Source of the DNA: Sphingopyxis bauzanensis
GTDB taxonomy: Bacteria > Pseudomonadota > Alphaproteobacteria > Sphingomonadales > Sphingomonadaceae
Assembly (NCBI RefSeq): GCF_002205675.1
Contig: NZ_NISK01000005.1
Location: 1 to 64,000 of the forward strand
DNA length: 64,000 bases
Reading direction: 5' to 3'
The translations under genes were made by a program, and so were the position numbers. The notes beneath the pieces were generated by a model. It searched no databases. It was not told the DNA's origin and saw only the letters and a program-made list of their open reading frames with translations. Numbering within the stretch: position 1 is the first letter of the stretch; each line of letters begins with the position of its first letter. This document shows, piece after piece, positions 36,227 through 46,382 of this stretch.

Positions 36227-37212
36227 CCCGCGACCCCCCGCTGGCGGCGCGTCAATATGTCGAGGCACGCCATGCGAACCGCGACCCCCATTTCGACCTG
36301 CTCGGTGATCGTTGAACGGGTGGGATGGTCGGCGACGCTGCTGTCGATTTCGACCCCGCGGTTCATCGGGCCGGGATGCATGACGATCGCGTCGGGTTGC
36401 GCTTTTTCGAGGCGTTTGGGGGTGAGGCCATAGAGCGCATGATATTCGCGCGCGCTGGGCAGGTAAGCACCGTCCATGCGTTCATTCTGGAGGCGGAGCA
36501 TCATCACGACGTCGGCATCCTTCAGCCCTTCGTCCATGTCGGTGAAAGTGGTGACATGCATGCGGTCGATCGCCGGCGGGGTGAGCGTCGGCGGGGCGAC
36601 GACGCGCACCTCGTTGCCGAGCAAGGTGAGCGCGAGGATGTTCGAGCGCGCGACGCGGCTGTGGAGGACGTCGCCGCAGATCGCGACGGTGAGGCCTTCG
36701 ACCTTGCCCTTGCGACGGCGGATGGTGAGCGCATCGAGCAAAGCCTGCGTCGGATGTTCGTGGCGGCCGTCGCCCGCGTTGAGCACGGGGCAGTCGACCT
36801 TGTCGGCGATGAGCTGCACCGCGCCCGAGCTGCCGTGGCGGATCACCATCGCATCGGCGCGCATCGCGTTGAGCGTCATCGCAGTGTCGATCAGCGTCTC
36901 GCCCTTCTTCACGCTCGACTGCGCCGCGTGCATGTTGACGACGTCGGCGCCGAGGCGTTTTCCGGCGATTTCGAAAGAAAGCAGGGTCCGCGTCGAGTTC
37001 TCAAAAAAGGCGTTTATGATGGTGAGGCCGGCGAGGCGGTCGTCATGCTTGGCGGCGCCGCTGCGGTTGAGGTCGACCCACTCCTCGGCGGCGTCGAGGA
37101 CGTAGCTGATCTCCCACGGGGTCAGCTGGGCGATTCCGATCAGGTGGCGATGGCGAAAGGCATCGCCGCCGGGCGGATAGTCGCTGGCGGGTCGGGTTGT
37201 TGATGTTGTCAT
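36217..37212 (-). CDS. pyrB: Aspartate carbamoyltransferase catalytic subunit
   Basis: 331 residues from the ATG at 37212; a longer frame would start at 37251 inside the preceding gene. Carbamoyl-phosphate motif [20 protein letters not shown], then [35 protein letters not shown] and the C-terminal [12 protein letters not shown]. It catalyses the first committed step of pyrimidine synthesis. It is followed by the inactive pyrC', its probable structural partner. Confidence 0.96.
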   Translation of the reverse strand: MTTSTTRPASDYPPGGDAFRHRHLIGIAQLTPWEISYVLDAAEEWVDLNRSGAAKHDDRLAGLTIINAFFENSTRTLLSFEIAGKRLGADVVNMHAAQSSVKKGETLIDTAMTLNAMRADAMVIRHGSSGAVQLIADKVDCPVLNAGDGRHEHPTQALLDALTIRRRKGKVEGLTVAICGDVLHSRVARSNILALTLLGNEVRVVAPPTLTPPAIDRMHVTTFTDMDEGLKDADVVMMLRLQNERMDGAYLPSAREYHALYGLTPKRLEKAQPDAIVMHPGPMNRGVEIDSSVADHPTRSTITEQVEMGVAVRMACLDILTRRQRGVAGWN

Positions 37213-37243
37213 TAAAGGGGAGCGTTTAGGCAGGACGAGGCAA

Positions 37244-37552
37244 TTACGCAAGCGCCGCGGCGATCAGCGGTCCCAACAATCCGAGCACCCAAAGCGCGAG
37301 CAGGATCAGTTCGAGGACAAGCAGCGTCATCATCTGCATCGCGAAAGGCTGTTTGCGCGTCTTGTGCCGAACGAGGCGTGAAGCTGCGAAGGTGCCGATC
37401 GCGCCGCCAAAAAAAGCCCAATGCAGCAGGGCTGCCTCGCTGATCCGCCGCGCGCCCGCTTCGGCGCGATGTTTGTCGATTATCATCAGCGCGAAGGCGA
37501 TGACATTGGCGGCGATCAGCCAATAGAGGATATATCCGGTGACACGGTCCAC
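37244..37552 (-). CDS. DUF1294 family small membrane protein
   Basis: 102 residues with three membrane segments. The family signature [20 protein letters not shown] then [24 protein letters not shown] is clear. The function is unknown. It lies between ruvX (2-base gap) and pyrB, probably in one transcript. Confidence 0.9.
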   Translation of the reverse strand: MDRVTGYILYWLIAANVIAFALMIIDKHRAEAGARRISEAALLHWAFFGGAIGTFAASRLVRHKTRKQPFAMQMMTLLVLELILLALWVLGLLGPLIAAALA

Positions 37553-37554
37553 GA

Positions 37555-38013
37555 TTAACGCGTCATCGCATCAATCGCGCCTTGCAGGATGAAGGCGGCG
37601 GCGGCGCTATCGATCCGTTCGGCGCGTTTGGCGCGGCTGACGTCGGCGGCGATCATCGCGCGCTCGACCGCGGCAGTCGACCAGCGTTCGTCCCAGAGCA
37701 GGATGGGCAGGCCAAGCGGCAGGAGGTTGCGCGCGAAGGCGCGGGTGCTTTGGGTGCGCGGGCTGTCGCTGCCGTCCATGCTGAGGGGGAGGCCGACGAC
37801 AAGGCCGATAATGTTGTGGGCGGAGAGGACGGATTTTAGCGTTTCGAGGTCGGCGGCGAATTTCTTGCGGATGATCGTCTTGTCGGGGGTCGCGAAGCTC
37901 CAGTTCATATCACAGGTCGCGACGCCGATGGTCTTGGTGCCGACGTCGAGGCCCGCGAGGCGACCGCCGGTCGGGAAATGGGCGGCGAAGTCGGGGGCGG
38001 CGGTGGTGATCAT
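37555..38013 (-). CDS. ruvX: Putative pre-16S rRNA nuclease / Holliday junction resolvase family
   Basis: 152 residues. The YqgF/RuvX blocks are [35 protein letters not shown] and [16 protein letters not shown], with acidic catalytic residues present. In E. coli the homologue matures 16S rRNA 5' ends. It is first gene of ruvX-DUF1294-pyrB-pyrC'. The IS110 element sits directly upstream, so its native promoter region may have been altered. Confidence 0.93.
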   Translation of the reverse strand: MITTAAPDFAAHFPTGGRLAGLDVGTKTIGVATCDMNWSFATPDKTIIRKKFAADLETLKSVLSAHNIIGLVVGLPLSMDGSDSPRTQSTRAFARNLLPLGLPILLWDERWSTAAVERAMIAADVSRAKRAERIDSAAAAFILQGAIDAMTR

Positions 38014-38162
38014 CGGACTGCCTCTAATTCCAAAACATAGGGTAATCGCGGGGCGGTGATCACCGTTGCGGTTGCGATGCGTAGGCAGGGTGGTTGCCCC
38101 CCGATAGGTTGAAAAACGGGCTCACGATTGACACCGGGCCCAGCAACAAACGGGAGACAACC

Positions 38163-39188
38163 ATGAAGCAGTTTATCGGCCTCGACGTATCTTTGAAAGA
38201 CACATTTGTATCGGTGCGTGAAGACGGCGAACGGATCTGGCGCGGCAAATGCCCGTCTGATCCCAAATTGATAGCAGAGCTTGTCCGCAAGCGAGCTGCG
38301 AATGTGGAGCGTGTCGTGTTCGAGACGGGGCCTCTGTCTGTCTGGTTCTATCATGCGCTGAGACAGGAAGGATTGCCCGCTATCTGCATTGATGCCCGCC
38401 ATGCCAAAGCGGCGCTCGATATGGCCCGAAACAAGACCGATGCGAATGATGCGGACGGCCTGGCGCATCTTGCGGAGGTTGGCTTTTACCGCGAGGTACG
38501 CGTGAAGAGCTTTGACAGCATGCTGACCCGCACGCTGATTGCGGCGCGCAATCAGCTGCTGAAGGCGACGACCCAGATGTTGAACCAAATCCGTGGTCTG
38601 ATGAAGACGTTCGGCCTGATTGTTCCCAAGGGGGCTGGCCGTGTGTTCGAGGGCCATGTGCGCAGCCTGCTGGCGAGCAACGCAGGGCTCGAACAGATCC
38701 TCCTGCCGGTTCTTGAGGCCTGGCGAGGCATGCGCGCCCGCGCTGCAGAGTTGAGCAAGCAGCTCGTTGCATCCGCTCGCGCGAGCGAGCAATGCCAATT
38801 GCTTTCGTCGATTCCGGGGGTCGGCACGGTGACCGCCTCTTCGTTCGTTGCGGCAATCGAGGACCCGAAAAACTTTCGGAAGTCGCGTTCGGTTGGTGCT
38901 TGGGTCGGCTTGACGACCAGGCGTTACCAGTCGGGCGAAGTCGATTATGACGGTCATATATCCCGGCGCGGCGACAGTCATCTGCGCGGGCTGCTGTACG
39001 AGGCGGCAGTCGTGATCCTCACGCGCACCACGGCGGACAGCGCGCTGCGGATCTGGGGCCTCAAACTCAAGGAAAAGATCGGCTTCAAGCGCGCGGCCGT
39101 CGCGGTCGCGCGCAAGCTCGCTGTCATCATGCATACTATGCTTCGTACGGGTGAACTGTTCGACCGTTCGATCGCTGCCGAGGTCTGA
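38163..39188 (+). CDS. IS110 family transposase (DEDD recombinase)
   Basis: 341 residues from the ATG at 38163 after GGGAGACAACC. The RuvC-like DEDD domain gives Asp in FIGLDVSLKD, Glu in VFETGPLS, and the Asp cluster in NKTDANDADGLAHL. The C-terminal Tnp20 domain (SIPGVGTVTASSFVAAIED, then GAWVGLTTRRYQSGEVDYDG) carries the serine characteristic of this family (SRRGDSHLRGLLYEAA). It appears intact. IS110 enzymes are guided by an element-encoded bridge RNA. Confidence 0.95.
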   Translation: MKQFIGLDVSLKDTFVSVREDGERIWRGKCPSDPKLIAELVRKRAANVERVVFETGPLSVWFYHALRQEGLPAICIDARHAKAALDMARNKTDANDADGLAHLAEVGFYREVRVKSFDSMLTRTLIAARNQLLKATTQMLNQIRGLMKTFGLIVPKGAGRVFEGHVRSLLASNAGLEQILLPVLEAWRGMRARAAELSKQLVASARASEQCQLLSSIPGVGTVTASSFVAAIEDPKNFRKSRSVGAWVGLTTRRYQSGEVDYDGHISRRGDSHLRGLLYEAAVVILTRTTADSALRIWGLKLKEKIGFKRAAVAVARKLAVIMHTMLRTGELFDRSIAAEV

Positions 39189-39199
39189 CATGAGCAATA

Positions 39200-39545
39200 T
39201 GACAGCAAGGACCATTATCCGATAAGCTGAACTTCCCTATCGTTTGCGCCCATGCTGTGGGCGCGCCGATCCGTCCCTGTCGGGACGCGGACAGAATCAT
39301 TCCGTTAATGAGGCTGCACCGCCATCATCTCAATGGCGCAGTGCGTCTAAAACATTGGAAGATTCCGGCCCACGAAGACCTATCCTGCGGCGGGCATGAC
39401 TCGACCGCGTAAACGACCCTGTACCCGACAAACGGAATGACCGGCGCGGCCGAAGCTGAAGGCTCTGACAACTTCTCTCACTATATCACCTGCGATGACC
39501 TCATCGCAGATCGAAGATTTGTGTTCAAAATTATACTTGACCGGG
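39200..39545 (+). ncRNA. Candidate IS110 guide (bridge/seek) RNA region
   Basis: The non-coding DNA after the transposase contains consecutive hairpins: GCGCCCA with TGGGCGC, GTCCC with GGGAC, and the perfect palindrome TGCGATGACCTCATCGCA at 39491-39508. In IS1111-type members the guide RNA is encoded downstream of the transposase. This is only a structural hint and no boundaries can be set. Confidence 0.35.
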
Positions 39546-39562
39546 GCGCGATTAAACGACCT

Positions 39563-39667
39563 CGTCATTGCGAGCGGAGCGGGCCGAAGACGGCCGTAGG
39601 CCAACCAATCCAGAGCGGATTACGCAGGCTCTGGATTGCCGCATCGCTACGCTCCTCGCGATGACGA
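39563..39667. repeat. Interspersed hairpin repeat, copy 2
   Basis: It opens CGTCATTGCGAGCGGAGCGG and closes CTCCTCGCGATGACGAGG, with complementary ends and inner CCAATCCAG/CTGGATTGCCG. It matches the copy at 8722-8829 with changes in the middle. It lies between the IS element and the DUF3089 gene. Confidence 0.8.
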
Positions 39668-39669
39668 GG

Positions 39670-40959
39670 CTAGGATCTGGGCGCCTGCGCTGTGGCGGGT
39701 TCTGCTCGGGCCACCGGTTCTGCCGCCGGCGGCACCGGCGACGGCTTGCCCTCAAAAGTCGCCAGGCGCCGCAAAGCATCGGCGCGGACGTTCGCCCAGA
39801 ACAGGGTGATGTCATACACATGGTAATTGTTGCCCGGCAGCACATACCCCGCGACGACGTAATTCTTTGCGACGTCGGCATCGCCGATCATCAGCAGGCC
39901 CCGCGTGTCGTCGCATTTGGCGCCGATCTTGCCCGCGATCAGCGACCCGCTCTTGAAGCCCTCGGTGGGTTTGAGCGTGCCGAGATTGGCCTCGGGCGCC
40001 GCTGCGGCATCGGGGGTGCCGGTGAGCGGGTTGGTGCACAGCATCCGCGTGTCGGCGCGCGGGCGGCCGTCGAAGCCGATCGTGCCATCATAGGCGCTCG
40101 TCACCATTGCGGGGTCAGCGGGGTCGGCAAAGGTCGCCCAGCCGAGGATGCAGCCCTTTTGATCGGCGGTCTGGCACGCGGGCAGACCGAGCGCCGCCAT
40201 GTCGGTGTCGAGGCTGATCGGCCAGCCGATGACATAGGCGGCGACGATCCGCTTCGCGAGCGGGCTTCCTGCGATCTTGTTCTTGAGCAGGGTGGTGAGA
40301 TGAAGCGCGCCCTGGCTGTGGCCGGCGAGGATGATCGGTTTGTTCTTGGGCTGGGCGGCGACAAAGGCGTCGAAGGCGTCCTCGACATCGCGATAAGCGG
40401 CGTCAATTGCCTTGCCCGCGGTCACCCGGTCCTCGGCGAGGAAGGCGCCGAGGGTCGCCTGACGGTAGCGCGGCGCCCAGATGTCACCCGCGTCGGCAAA
40501 AGCGCTCGCCATGCCCTGCACGAACAGATTGGCGCGGTGATCCGAATCGCGGTCGGCGAGCGGCGCGTTCCAGCTCGAACGACTATAATAGCTGGTCGGG
40601 TGAACGAAAAAGACTGCGGCGTCGCCCTTTGGCATCGCCGGAGCGGTGGTTTCGGCGGCATCCGCGGACGGAATCAGCTGGTCGCGCGACTGCGCTTCGG
40701 CGCTGTCGGGCGTCGATCCTTCGGCGGCGGGGCGCCAGGCCGACGGGTCTCCATCGATGCCGGGACGCGCGAACCACATTTTGACATCGTCATAGGCGTT
40801 GGGCGCAACCGCGACCTGCCGCTTGAACTCGGCGCTCGGCACAAAGGCGGTGCGCGCGACCCAGCCGGGAAAAAGCTGGTACACGACCCCGGCAGCGAGG
40901 ATCAGCAGGATGATCGCGGCAATGACGTATAGAAATTTGCGGGCCAATGGGGGCTCCAT
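39670..40959 (-). CDS. DUF3089 family alpha/beta hydrolase-like membrane protein
   Basis: 429 residues from the ATG at 40959. One N-terminal membrane anchor (FLYVIAAIILLILAAGVVYQ) is followed by the DUF3089 fold: DAAVFFVHPTSYYSRSSWNA, and the nucleophile elbow in ILAGHSQGALHLTTLL. The product is probably a periplasm-facing serine hydrolase with unknown substrate. A C-terminal Pro/Ala-rich tail ends the protein. It is divergent from the DUF4153 gene with about 75 bases between. Confidence 0.87.
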   Translation of the reverse strand: MEPPLARKFLYVIAAIILLILAAGVVYQLFPGWVARTAFVPSAEFKRQVAVAPNAYDDVKMWFARPGIDGDPSAWRPAAEGSTPDSAEAQSRDQLIPSADAAETTAPAMPKGDAAVFFVHPTSYYSRSSWNAPLADRDSDHRANLFVQGMASAFADAGDIWAPRYRQATLGAFLAEDRVTAGKAIDAAYRDVEDAFDAFVAAQPKNKPIILAGHSQGALHLTTLLKNKIAGSPLAKRIVAAYVIGWPISLDTDMAALGLPACQTADQKGCILGWATFADPADPAMVTSAYDGTIGFDGRPRADTRMLCTNPLTGTPDAAAAPEANLGTLKPTEGFKSGSLIAGKIGAKCDDTRGLLMIGDADVAKNYVVAGYVLPGNNYHVYDITLFWANVRADALRRLATFEGKPSPVPPAAEPVARAEPATAQAPRS

Positions 40960-41033
40960 GGGGGAGAGAAGGGAGACGGACTGGTGCGCTGTTTGGCTTG
41001 CGCTGGCCAGCGAAACAAGCCCAGATGTGGGGT

Positions 41034-42794
41034 ATGACAGACGCGCCCGCAACCGGCACCGCCGCCGATTCGCCCCGAGTTTCCGCACGCCTTGACGATA
41101 ACGATCCGCCATGGCCGCTGCGACCGTGGATCATGGCGGCGATTTGTGCCGCGGCGGGGCTCGCGTTCCACGCGCTGGTCGATCATCCCTACGAGGACGC
41201 GCTGGCGCAATGGCGCAGCGCGCTGGCGACCGCGGTGGCGGTGGCGGCGGTGGTGTTCGTGCTCGGCGTCGAGTTGCGCCGCTGGCACTGGGCACTGGGT
41301 TTCGCGCTGCTTTGGGGCATCGTGCTGGGGCTGATCGCGTGGCGGACGGCGGCGTATAATTTGCAGGGCAGCCCGATCGAATGGCCGTTCTGGTCGGGGA
41401 TGCTCGCGGTGCTGGTCGCGACGCCCTTGTTCCAGACGCGGCGCGATGTCGCGCCCGACTGGCGCTTCTGGAAGTTGTGGGCGATGCCCTATGATCGGCT
41501 GCACAGCCATGCGTGGACCGATGCGGTGATCGGCGCGGCGAGCTTGGCGTTCGTCGGCATCGCGTTCCTGCTGACCTTCCTGATTTCGGAAATGTTCCAC
41601 CTGATCGGCATCGACCTGATCCGCGACCTGCTGAACGACGAATGGTTCGGCTGGATGCTCGCGGGGGCGTCATTTGGCGGCGCGGTCGGCTTGCTGCGCG
41701 AGCGCGACAAGCTGGTTTCGACCTTGCAGCGGCTGGTGATGATTGTGCTGGCGGTGCTGGCGCCGGTGCTCGCGGCGGCGCTGGTGATCTTCCTGCTGTC
41801 GCTGGCGGGGACGGGGCTGGCGAAGCTGTGGGCGTCAGGCTTTTCGACGGCGGCGCTGATGCTGGCGGCGGCGGCATTCGCGGTACTGCTCGCCAATGCC
41901 GTGATCGGCAATGGCGTCGACGACCGCGCGACGAATCCGTTGCTGCGCTGGGCGGCGCCGGTGCTGGCGGTGGCGGTGCTGCCGCTCGCGGGGATCGCCT
42001 ATTATTCGATGCAGCTGCGGATCGGCCAATATGGCTGGACTCCCGAGCGCATCTGGGGGTTGATCGCGACGCTGATAGCCTTGGCCTATGGCGCGATCGG
42101 CCTGTGGTCGGTCGTGAAGGGGCGGCGCGATTTCGACGATGTGCTGCGCCCGTTGCAGCAGAAGCTGGCGATCGGCGTGGCGTTGCTGGCGCTGTTCCTG
42201 GCGTTGCCGATCCTCGATTTCGGGGCGATTTCGACGCGCGACCAGATGGCGCGGCTCACGTCGGGGACGACGAAGGTCGAACAATTTGACTGGGCGGCGA
42301 TGGCCTATGATTTCGGGCCGAGCGGGCGCGCGGCGCTCAAGGAGCTGACGAGGTCACCGCAGAAGGAGCGCGCCGACGCGGCCAAAGCAGCGCTGGCGGC
42401 GAAGAATCGCTGGGATCTGACCGGACCGAAGGGGCCGGTCTTGCTCAAGCCGCTTGCCGAGCGGCTCCGCGTCATTCCCGCCGAGCGTGCGCTGCCCCCC
42501 GAGGCGCTGGAGCGCATCGCCGGCACCTATATGTGCAGCCGCGCCAAGGCGTGCGTCGCGGTGTGGCTGGCCGATGACCGGATCGGGGTGCTGGGGCAGA
42601 ATGCGCCGGGCGAGGCGACGAATTTCGATTTCGTGACGCTGAACAAGGACGGGCGCTGGGTGCAGGGCGATATCGGCCGCGATACGCGCCCGACGCGCTC
42701 CGTGGACCTGTCGAAAGCGACGGTGACGGTCGAGACGATCGAGCAGCGGCATATCGTGGTGGATGGCGTGCCGGAATCGGGGGCGTTTGAGTGA
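41034..42794 (+). CDS. DUF4153 multi-pass membrane protein
   Basis: 586 residues from the ATG at 41034 (GGGGT upstream; ATG 41025 also possible). The N-terminal two thirds contain about eleven hydrophobic segments with DUF4153 features (FLLTFLISEMFHLIGIDLIR, MLAGASFGGAVGLLRERDKL). The C-terminal third is soluble (ALKELTRSPQKERADAAKAA, YMCSRAKACVAVWLADDRIG). The function is unknown. Confidence 0.85.
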   Translation: MTDAPATGTAADSPRVSARLDDNDPPWPLRPWIMAAICAAAGLAFHALVDHPYEDALAQWRSALATAVAVAAVVFVLGVELRRWHWALGFALLWGIVLGLIAWRTAAYNLQGSPIEWPFWSGMLAVLVATPLFQTRRDVAPDWRFWKLWAMPYDRLHSHAWTDAVIGAASLAFVGIAFLLTFLISEMFHLIGIDLIRDLLNDEWFGWMLAGASFGGAVGLLRERDKLVSTLQRLVMIVLAVLAPVLAAALVIFLLSLAGTGLAKLWASGFSTAALMLAAAAFAVLLANAVIGNGVDDRATNPLLRWAAPVLAVAVLPLAGIAYYSMQLRIGQYGWTPERIWGLIATLIALAYGAIGLWSVVKGRRDFDDVLRPLQQKLAIGVALLALFLALPILDFGAISTRDQMARLTSGTTKVEQFDWAAMAYDFGPSGRAALKELTRSPQKERADAAKAALAAKNRWDLTGPKGPVLLKPLAERLRVIPAERALPPEALERIAGTYMCSRAKACVAVWLADDRIGVLGQNAPGEATNFDFVTLNKDGRWVQGDIGRDTRPTRSVDLSKATVTVETIEQRHIVVDGVPESGAFE

Positions 42795-42960
42795 GTATTG
42801 ATCGTCCCTGTCGCGCAGCGATGGGAAGGTGGCAGCGGCAAAGACTCAGACGGAGGGCCATGACCGCCATAGCCCCGCCACCGCCGCCTGCGGCGGCGGT
42901 CCCGCTGGCGCTGCGTGCCGTCTGCGACGCCCCCATGACTTCCTCAGCGGGAGGATAGAG
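42795..42960. repeat. GC-rich intergenic element (AGCGATGGGAAGGTGGCAG type)
   Basis: The stretch contains CGCAGCGATGGGAAGGTGGC and a hairpin CCGCCGCC with GGCGGCGG. A related sequence, CGTAGCGATGGTGAGGTGGC with GGAGGGGC, lies at about 30530-30590 after the lactamase gene, so both may be copies of one intergenic repeat. The similarity is partial. Confidence 0.4.
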
Positions 42961-43022
42961 AAGGTTGAAGCGATCCCGCGGGAATGCTAGCGGCGCGGCT
43001 TCCCCGCAAAGGCAGGACCCCA

Positions 43023-43325
43023 ATGACAATCGATCAGGCAACGGTCAGAAAAATAGCGTCGCTGGCGCGCATCGCGATCAGCGATGCGGAAGCCGCCGCG
43101 ATGGAAGGCGAACTCAACGGTATTTTGGGCTGGGTCGAACAACTCGGCGAGGTCGATGTGACCGGGGTCGAGCCGATGACCGCGGTGATTCCGAACACGC
43201 TGCGGCTGCGCGACGATGTCATCGACGCCGACCCGCTGACCGGTGGCAACCGCCGCGACGATGTGCTGGCGAATGCGCCGGCGGCGATGCACGGCTTTTT
43301 CGGCGTGCCCAAGGTGATCGAATAA
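43023..43325 (+). CDS. gatC: Aspartyl/glutamyl-tRNA(Asn/Gln) amidotransferase subunit C
   Basis: 100 residues from the ATG at 43023. The family pattern [20 protein letters not shown] followed by [19 protein letters not shown] and LRDD is complete. It stabilises GatA-GatB of the heterotrimeric amidotransferase that makes Gln-tRNA(Gln) and/or Asn-tRNA(Asn). Its stop overlaps the gatA start by one base (TAATG). Confidence 0.95.
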   Translation: MTIDQATVRKIASLARIAISDAEAAAMEGELNGILGWVEQLGEVDVTGVEPMTAVIPNTLRLRDDVIDADPLTGGNRRDDVLANAPAAMHGFFGVPKVIE

Positions 43326-44824
43326 TGACCGAACTGACCAACCTGACCGTCGCGCAGATCCGCGACGGGCACCGCGCGGGCGATTTTTCCGCGGTCGAAG
43401 TGGCGGAGGCGTTCAGTGCCAATGTCGCGGGGGCGAAGGCGCTCAATGCGTTTATCGTCGAGACACCCGAGCATGCTCTTGAAGCCGCGAAGCAGGCTGA
43501 TGCCGACCGCGCGGCGGGGACGCTGAAGCCGCTGTCGGGCGTGCCGATCGGGATGAAGGATTTGTTCTGCACCGATGGCGTGCAGACGACCGCGGCGAGC
43601 CATATGCTGGAGGGTTTCATCCCCCGCTATGAATCGACCGTCAGCCAGAAATTGTGGGACGCGGGCGCGGGGATGCTGGGCAAGCTGAACCTCGACCAGT
43701 TCGCAATGGGGTCGTCGAACGAGACGAGCTATTTCGGCAATGTGATCTCGCCATGGCGGCGCAAGGATGGCGGCAATGCCGCGCTCGCGCCGGGCGGATC
43801 GTCAGGCGGCTCTTCGACCGCGATCGCGGCGCGGCTGTGTCCCGCAGCGACCGGCACCGATACCGGCGGCTCGATCCGTCAGCCTGCGGCGTTCACGGGC
43901 ATTTCGGGGATCAAGCCCACCTATGGCCGCTGCTCGCGCTGGGGCATCGTGGCGTTCGCGAGCTCGCTCGACCAGGCGGGGCCGATGGCGCGCGACGTGC
44001 GCGACTGCGCGATCATGCTCGAAAATATGGCGGGCTTCGATGCGAAGGATGCGACGAGCCTGAATCTGCCGGTACCCGATTGGGAAGCGGCTTTGTCGAG
44101 CGATCTCAAGGGCAAGACGGTCGGGATTCCCAAGGAATATCGGCTGGAGGGCATCGACCCCGACATCGACGCGATGTGGGATGCGGGGATCGCGATGCTG
44201 AAGGATGCGGGCGCCGCGGTCGTCGAGATCAGTCTGCCGCACACCAAATATGCGCTGCCCGCCTATTATATCATTGCCCCCGCCGAAGCGTCGTCGAACC
44301 TCGCGCGCTATGACGGCGTGCGCTACGGTTTGCGCGACCTGCCCGCCAAGAACTCCTCTGGGGGGGGCGCGGGGTTGCAGGACATGTATGCCGCGACGCG
44401 CGCCGAAGGTTTTGGGCCCGAGGTCAAGCGCCGCATCATGATCGGCACCTATGTGCTGTCGGCGGGCTTTTACGATGCCTATTACACGCAGGCGCAGAAG
44501 GTACGGACGCTGATCGCGCGCGATTTCGAACAGGCTTTTGCTTCATGCGATGTAATCCTCGCACCGACCGCGCCGTCGGCGGCGTTCGGGCTGGGCGAGA
44601 AGATGGCCGATCCGCTGGCGATGTACCTCAACGACGTGTTCGCGGTGCCCGCGAGCCTTGCGGGACTGCCCGCGATGTCGGTCCCTGCGGCGCTGAACCG
44701 CGAAGGGCTGCCACTGGGTCTGCAGATCATCGGCAAGGCATTCGACGAGCAGAGCGTGCTGAACGCCGGGCTGGCTATTGAAGAGCGGGCGGGCTTCAAC
44801 GCTCGCGCCGAGAAGTGGTGGTAA
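43325..44824 (+). CDS. gatA: Glu-tRNA(Gln) amidotransferase subunit A
   Basis: 499 residues from the ATG at 43325. The amidase-signature triad is visible: Lys in [11 protein letters not shown], cis-Ser in [10 protein letters not shown] and the nucleophile Ser in [13 protein letters not shown]. It releases ammonia from glutamine for transfer through GatB. It is the middle gene of gatCAB. Confidence 0.97.
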   Translation: MTELTNLTVAQIRDGHRAGDFSAVEVAEAFSANVAGAKALNAFIVETPEHALEAAKQADADRAAGTLKPLSGVPIGMKDLFCTDGVQTTAASHMLEGFIPRYESTVSQKLWDAGAGMLGKLNLDQFAMGSSNETSYFGNVISPWRRKDGGNAALAPGGSSGGSSTAIAARLCPAATGTDTGGSIRQPAAFTGISGIKPTYGRCSRWGIVAFASSLDQAGPMARDVRDCAIMLENMAGFDAKDATSLNLPVPDWEAALSSDLKGKTVGIPKEYRLEGIDPDIDAMWDAGIAMLKDAGAAVVEISLPHTKYALPAYYIIAPAEASSNLARYDGVRYGLRDLPAKNSSGGGAGLQDMYAATRAEGFGPEVKRRIMIGTYVLSAGFYDAYYTQAQKVRTLIARDFEQAFASCDVILAPTAPSAAFGLGEKMADPLAMYLNDVFAVPASLAGLPAMSVPAALNREGLPLGLQIIGKAFDEQSVLNAGLAIEERAGFNARAEKWW

Positions 44825-44825
44825 G

Positions 44826-46292
44826 ATGAGCGATTATCGCATCAAGGGCGAAACCGGTGAGTGGGAGGTCGTGATCGGCCTCGAGGTCCACGCCCAGATC
44901 ACCACCAACGCCAAGCTGTTTTCGAGCGCCGCAACGGCGTTCGGGGCCGAGCCGAACACGCAGGTGTCGCTGGTCGATGCCGCGATGCCGGGGATGCTGC
45001 CGGTGCCGAACCGCGAATGCATCCGCCAGGCGGTGCGCACGGGAATGGCGATCGAGGCGCAGATCAACAGATGGTCTCGGTTCGACCGCAAGAATTATTT
45101 CTATGCCGACCTGCCGCAGGGTTATCAGATTTCGCAGCTTTATCATCCGCTTGTTGGCGAAGGTGCGATCACCGTCGAGGCGGACGAGAAGGCGGGTATT
45201 CCCGAACCCAAGGTGATCGGGGTCGAGCGGATCCATGTCGAGCAGGACGCCGGCAAGCTGATGCACGACCAGCATCCGACGATGTCTTATGTCGATTTGA
45301 ATCGCAGCGGCGTCGCGTTGATGGAGATCGTGTCGAAGCCCGACATGCGCTCGCCCGCCGAGGCCGGAGCCTATGTCCGCAAATTGCGTGCTATCCTGCG
45401 CTATGTCGGCTCGTGCGACGGCAATATGGAAGAAGGGTCGATGCGCGCCGACGTCAATGTCAGCGTGCGGAGACCCGGCGACGAATTCGGCACGCGCACC
45501 GAGACGAAGAACGTCAATTCAGTGCGCTTCGTCATGGCGGTGATCGAAGGCGAGGCAAAGCGCCAGGTCGAACTGATCGAAAGCGGCGGCACCGTGGTGC
45601 AGGAAACGCGCCTCTACGATCCCGACCGCAATGAGACGCGCTCGATGCGGTCGAAGGAAGATGCGCATGATTATCGCTACTTCCCCGATCCCGACCTGCT
45701 GCCGCTCGAACTGGACGACGATTTTCTGGTCGAATGCCGCGAAAGCCTGCCCGAACTGCCCGATGCCAAGCGCGACCGCTATCTGGCGCTGGGGATATCG
45801 CCGTATAACGCCGATGTTCTGACCGCCGAGGTTGAGGCGGCGCGCTGGTTCGACACGTTGCTCGATGCGGGCGCCAAGCCGGTTGCGGCGGCGAACTGGG
45901 TGACGAGCGAGCTGTTCGGCGCGCTCAATCGCATGGGCCGCGACCTGACCGATTCGCCGGTATCGCCGCAGCAGGCCGCCGAGTTGCTAGGGTTGGTTGC
46001 CGACGGCACGATTTCGGGCACGATTGCGAAGCAGGTGTTCGAAAAGATGCTCGAAAGCGGCGGCGGCGCTGCCGAAATCGTCGAGCGCGACGGGCTGAAG
46101 CAGACGAGCGACACCGGCGCGATCGAGGCGGAAATTGCCAAGATCCTGGCCGCCAATGCCGACAAGGTCGAGCAGTATAAGGGCGGCAAGGAAGCGCTGT
46201 TCGGCTTCTTCGTCGGCCAGACGATGAAGGCGATGCAGGGCAAGGCAAACCCGCAAGTGGTCAACGAGCTGCTGAAGAAGGCGCTCGGCTGA
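44826..46292 (+). CDS. gatB: Asp/Glu-tRNA amidotransferase subunit B
   Basis: 488 residues from the ATG at 44826, one base after gatA. Conserved blocks include [23 protein letters not shown]-like [17 protein letters not shown] and the C-terminal tRNA-binding YqeY-like tail ([20 protein letters not shown]). It activates the misacylated tRNA and accepts ammonia from GatA. Operon gatC-gatA-gatB. Confidence 0.97.
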   Translation: MSDYRIKGETGEWEVVIGLEVHAQITTNAKLFSSAATAFGAEPNTQVSLVDAAMPGMLPVPNRECIRQAVRTGMAIEAQINRWSRFDRKNYFYADLPQGYQISQLYHPLVGEGAITVEADEKAGIPEPKVIGVERIHVEQDAGKLMHDQHPTMSYVDLNRSGVALMEIVSKPDMRSPAEAGAYVRKLRAILRYVGSCDGNMEEGSMRADVNVSVRRPGDEFGTRTETKNVNSVRFVMAVIEGEAKRQVELIESGGTVVQETRLYDPDRNETRSMRSKEDAHDYRYFPDPDLLPLELDDDFLVECRESLPELPDAKRDRYLALGISPYNADVLTAEVEAARWFDTLLDAGAKPVAAANWVTSELFGALNRMGRDLTDSPVSPQQAAELLGLVADGTISGTIAKQVFEKMLESGGGAAEIVERDGLKQTSDTGAIEAEIAKILAANADKVEQYKGGKEALFGFFVGQTMKAMQGKANPQVVNELLKKALG

Positions 46293-46382
46293 TCCTCCGT
46301 TGTAATCGAGTTCACAGTCAATTCAGGGCCTTCGATCGCATAAGCGCCTAAATCGGCGATGAAATGCGATGCAGGACTGATC

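Larger units (their letters stand above)
38090..39545 (+). mobile_element. IS110-family insertion sequence (ends approximate)
   Basis: The transposase is flanked by about 150 non-coding bases on the left and about 350 on the right. A short inverted match, CCGATAGG near 38099 and CCTATCG near 39236, may be part of internal or terminal structure. IS110 elements lack long terminal repeats, so exact ends cannot be read here. The right side borders an interspersed hairpin repeat at 39563, a type of target these elements often choose. Boundaries are estimates. Confidence 0.6.

Noticed and set aside
36217-37251. pyrB starting at 37251
   Set aside because: That start would overlap the DUF1294 gene, and the added residues are not part of the family; 37212 is preferred.
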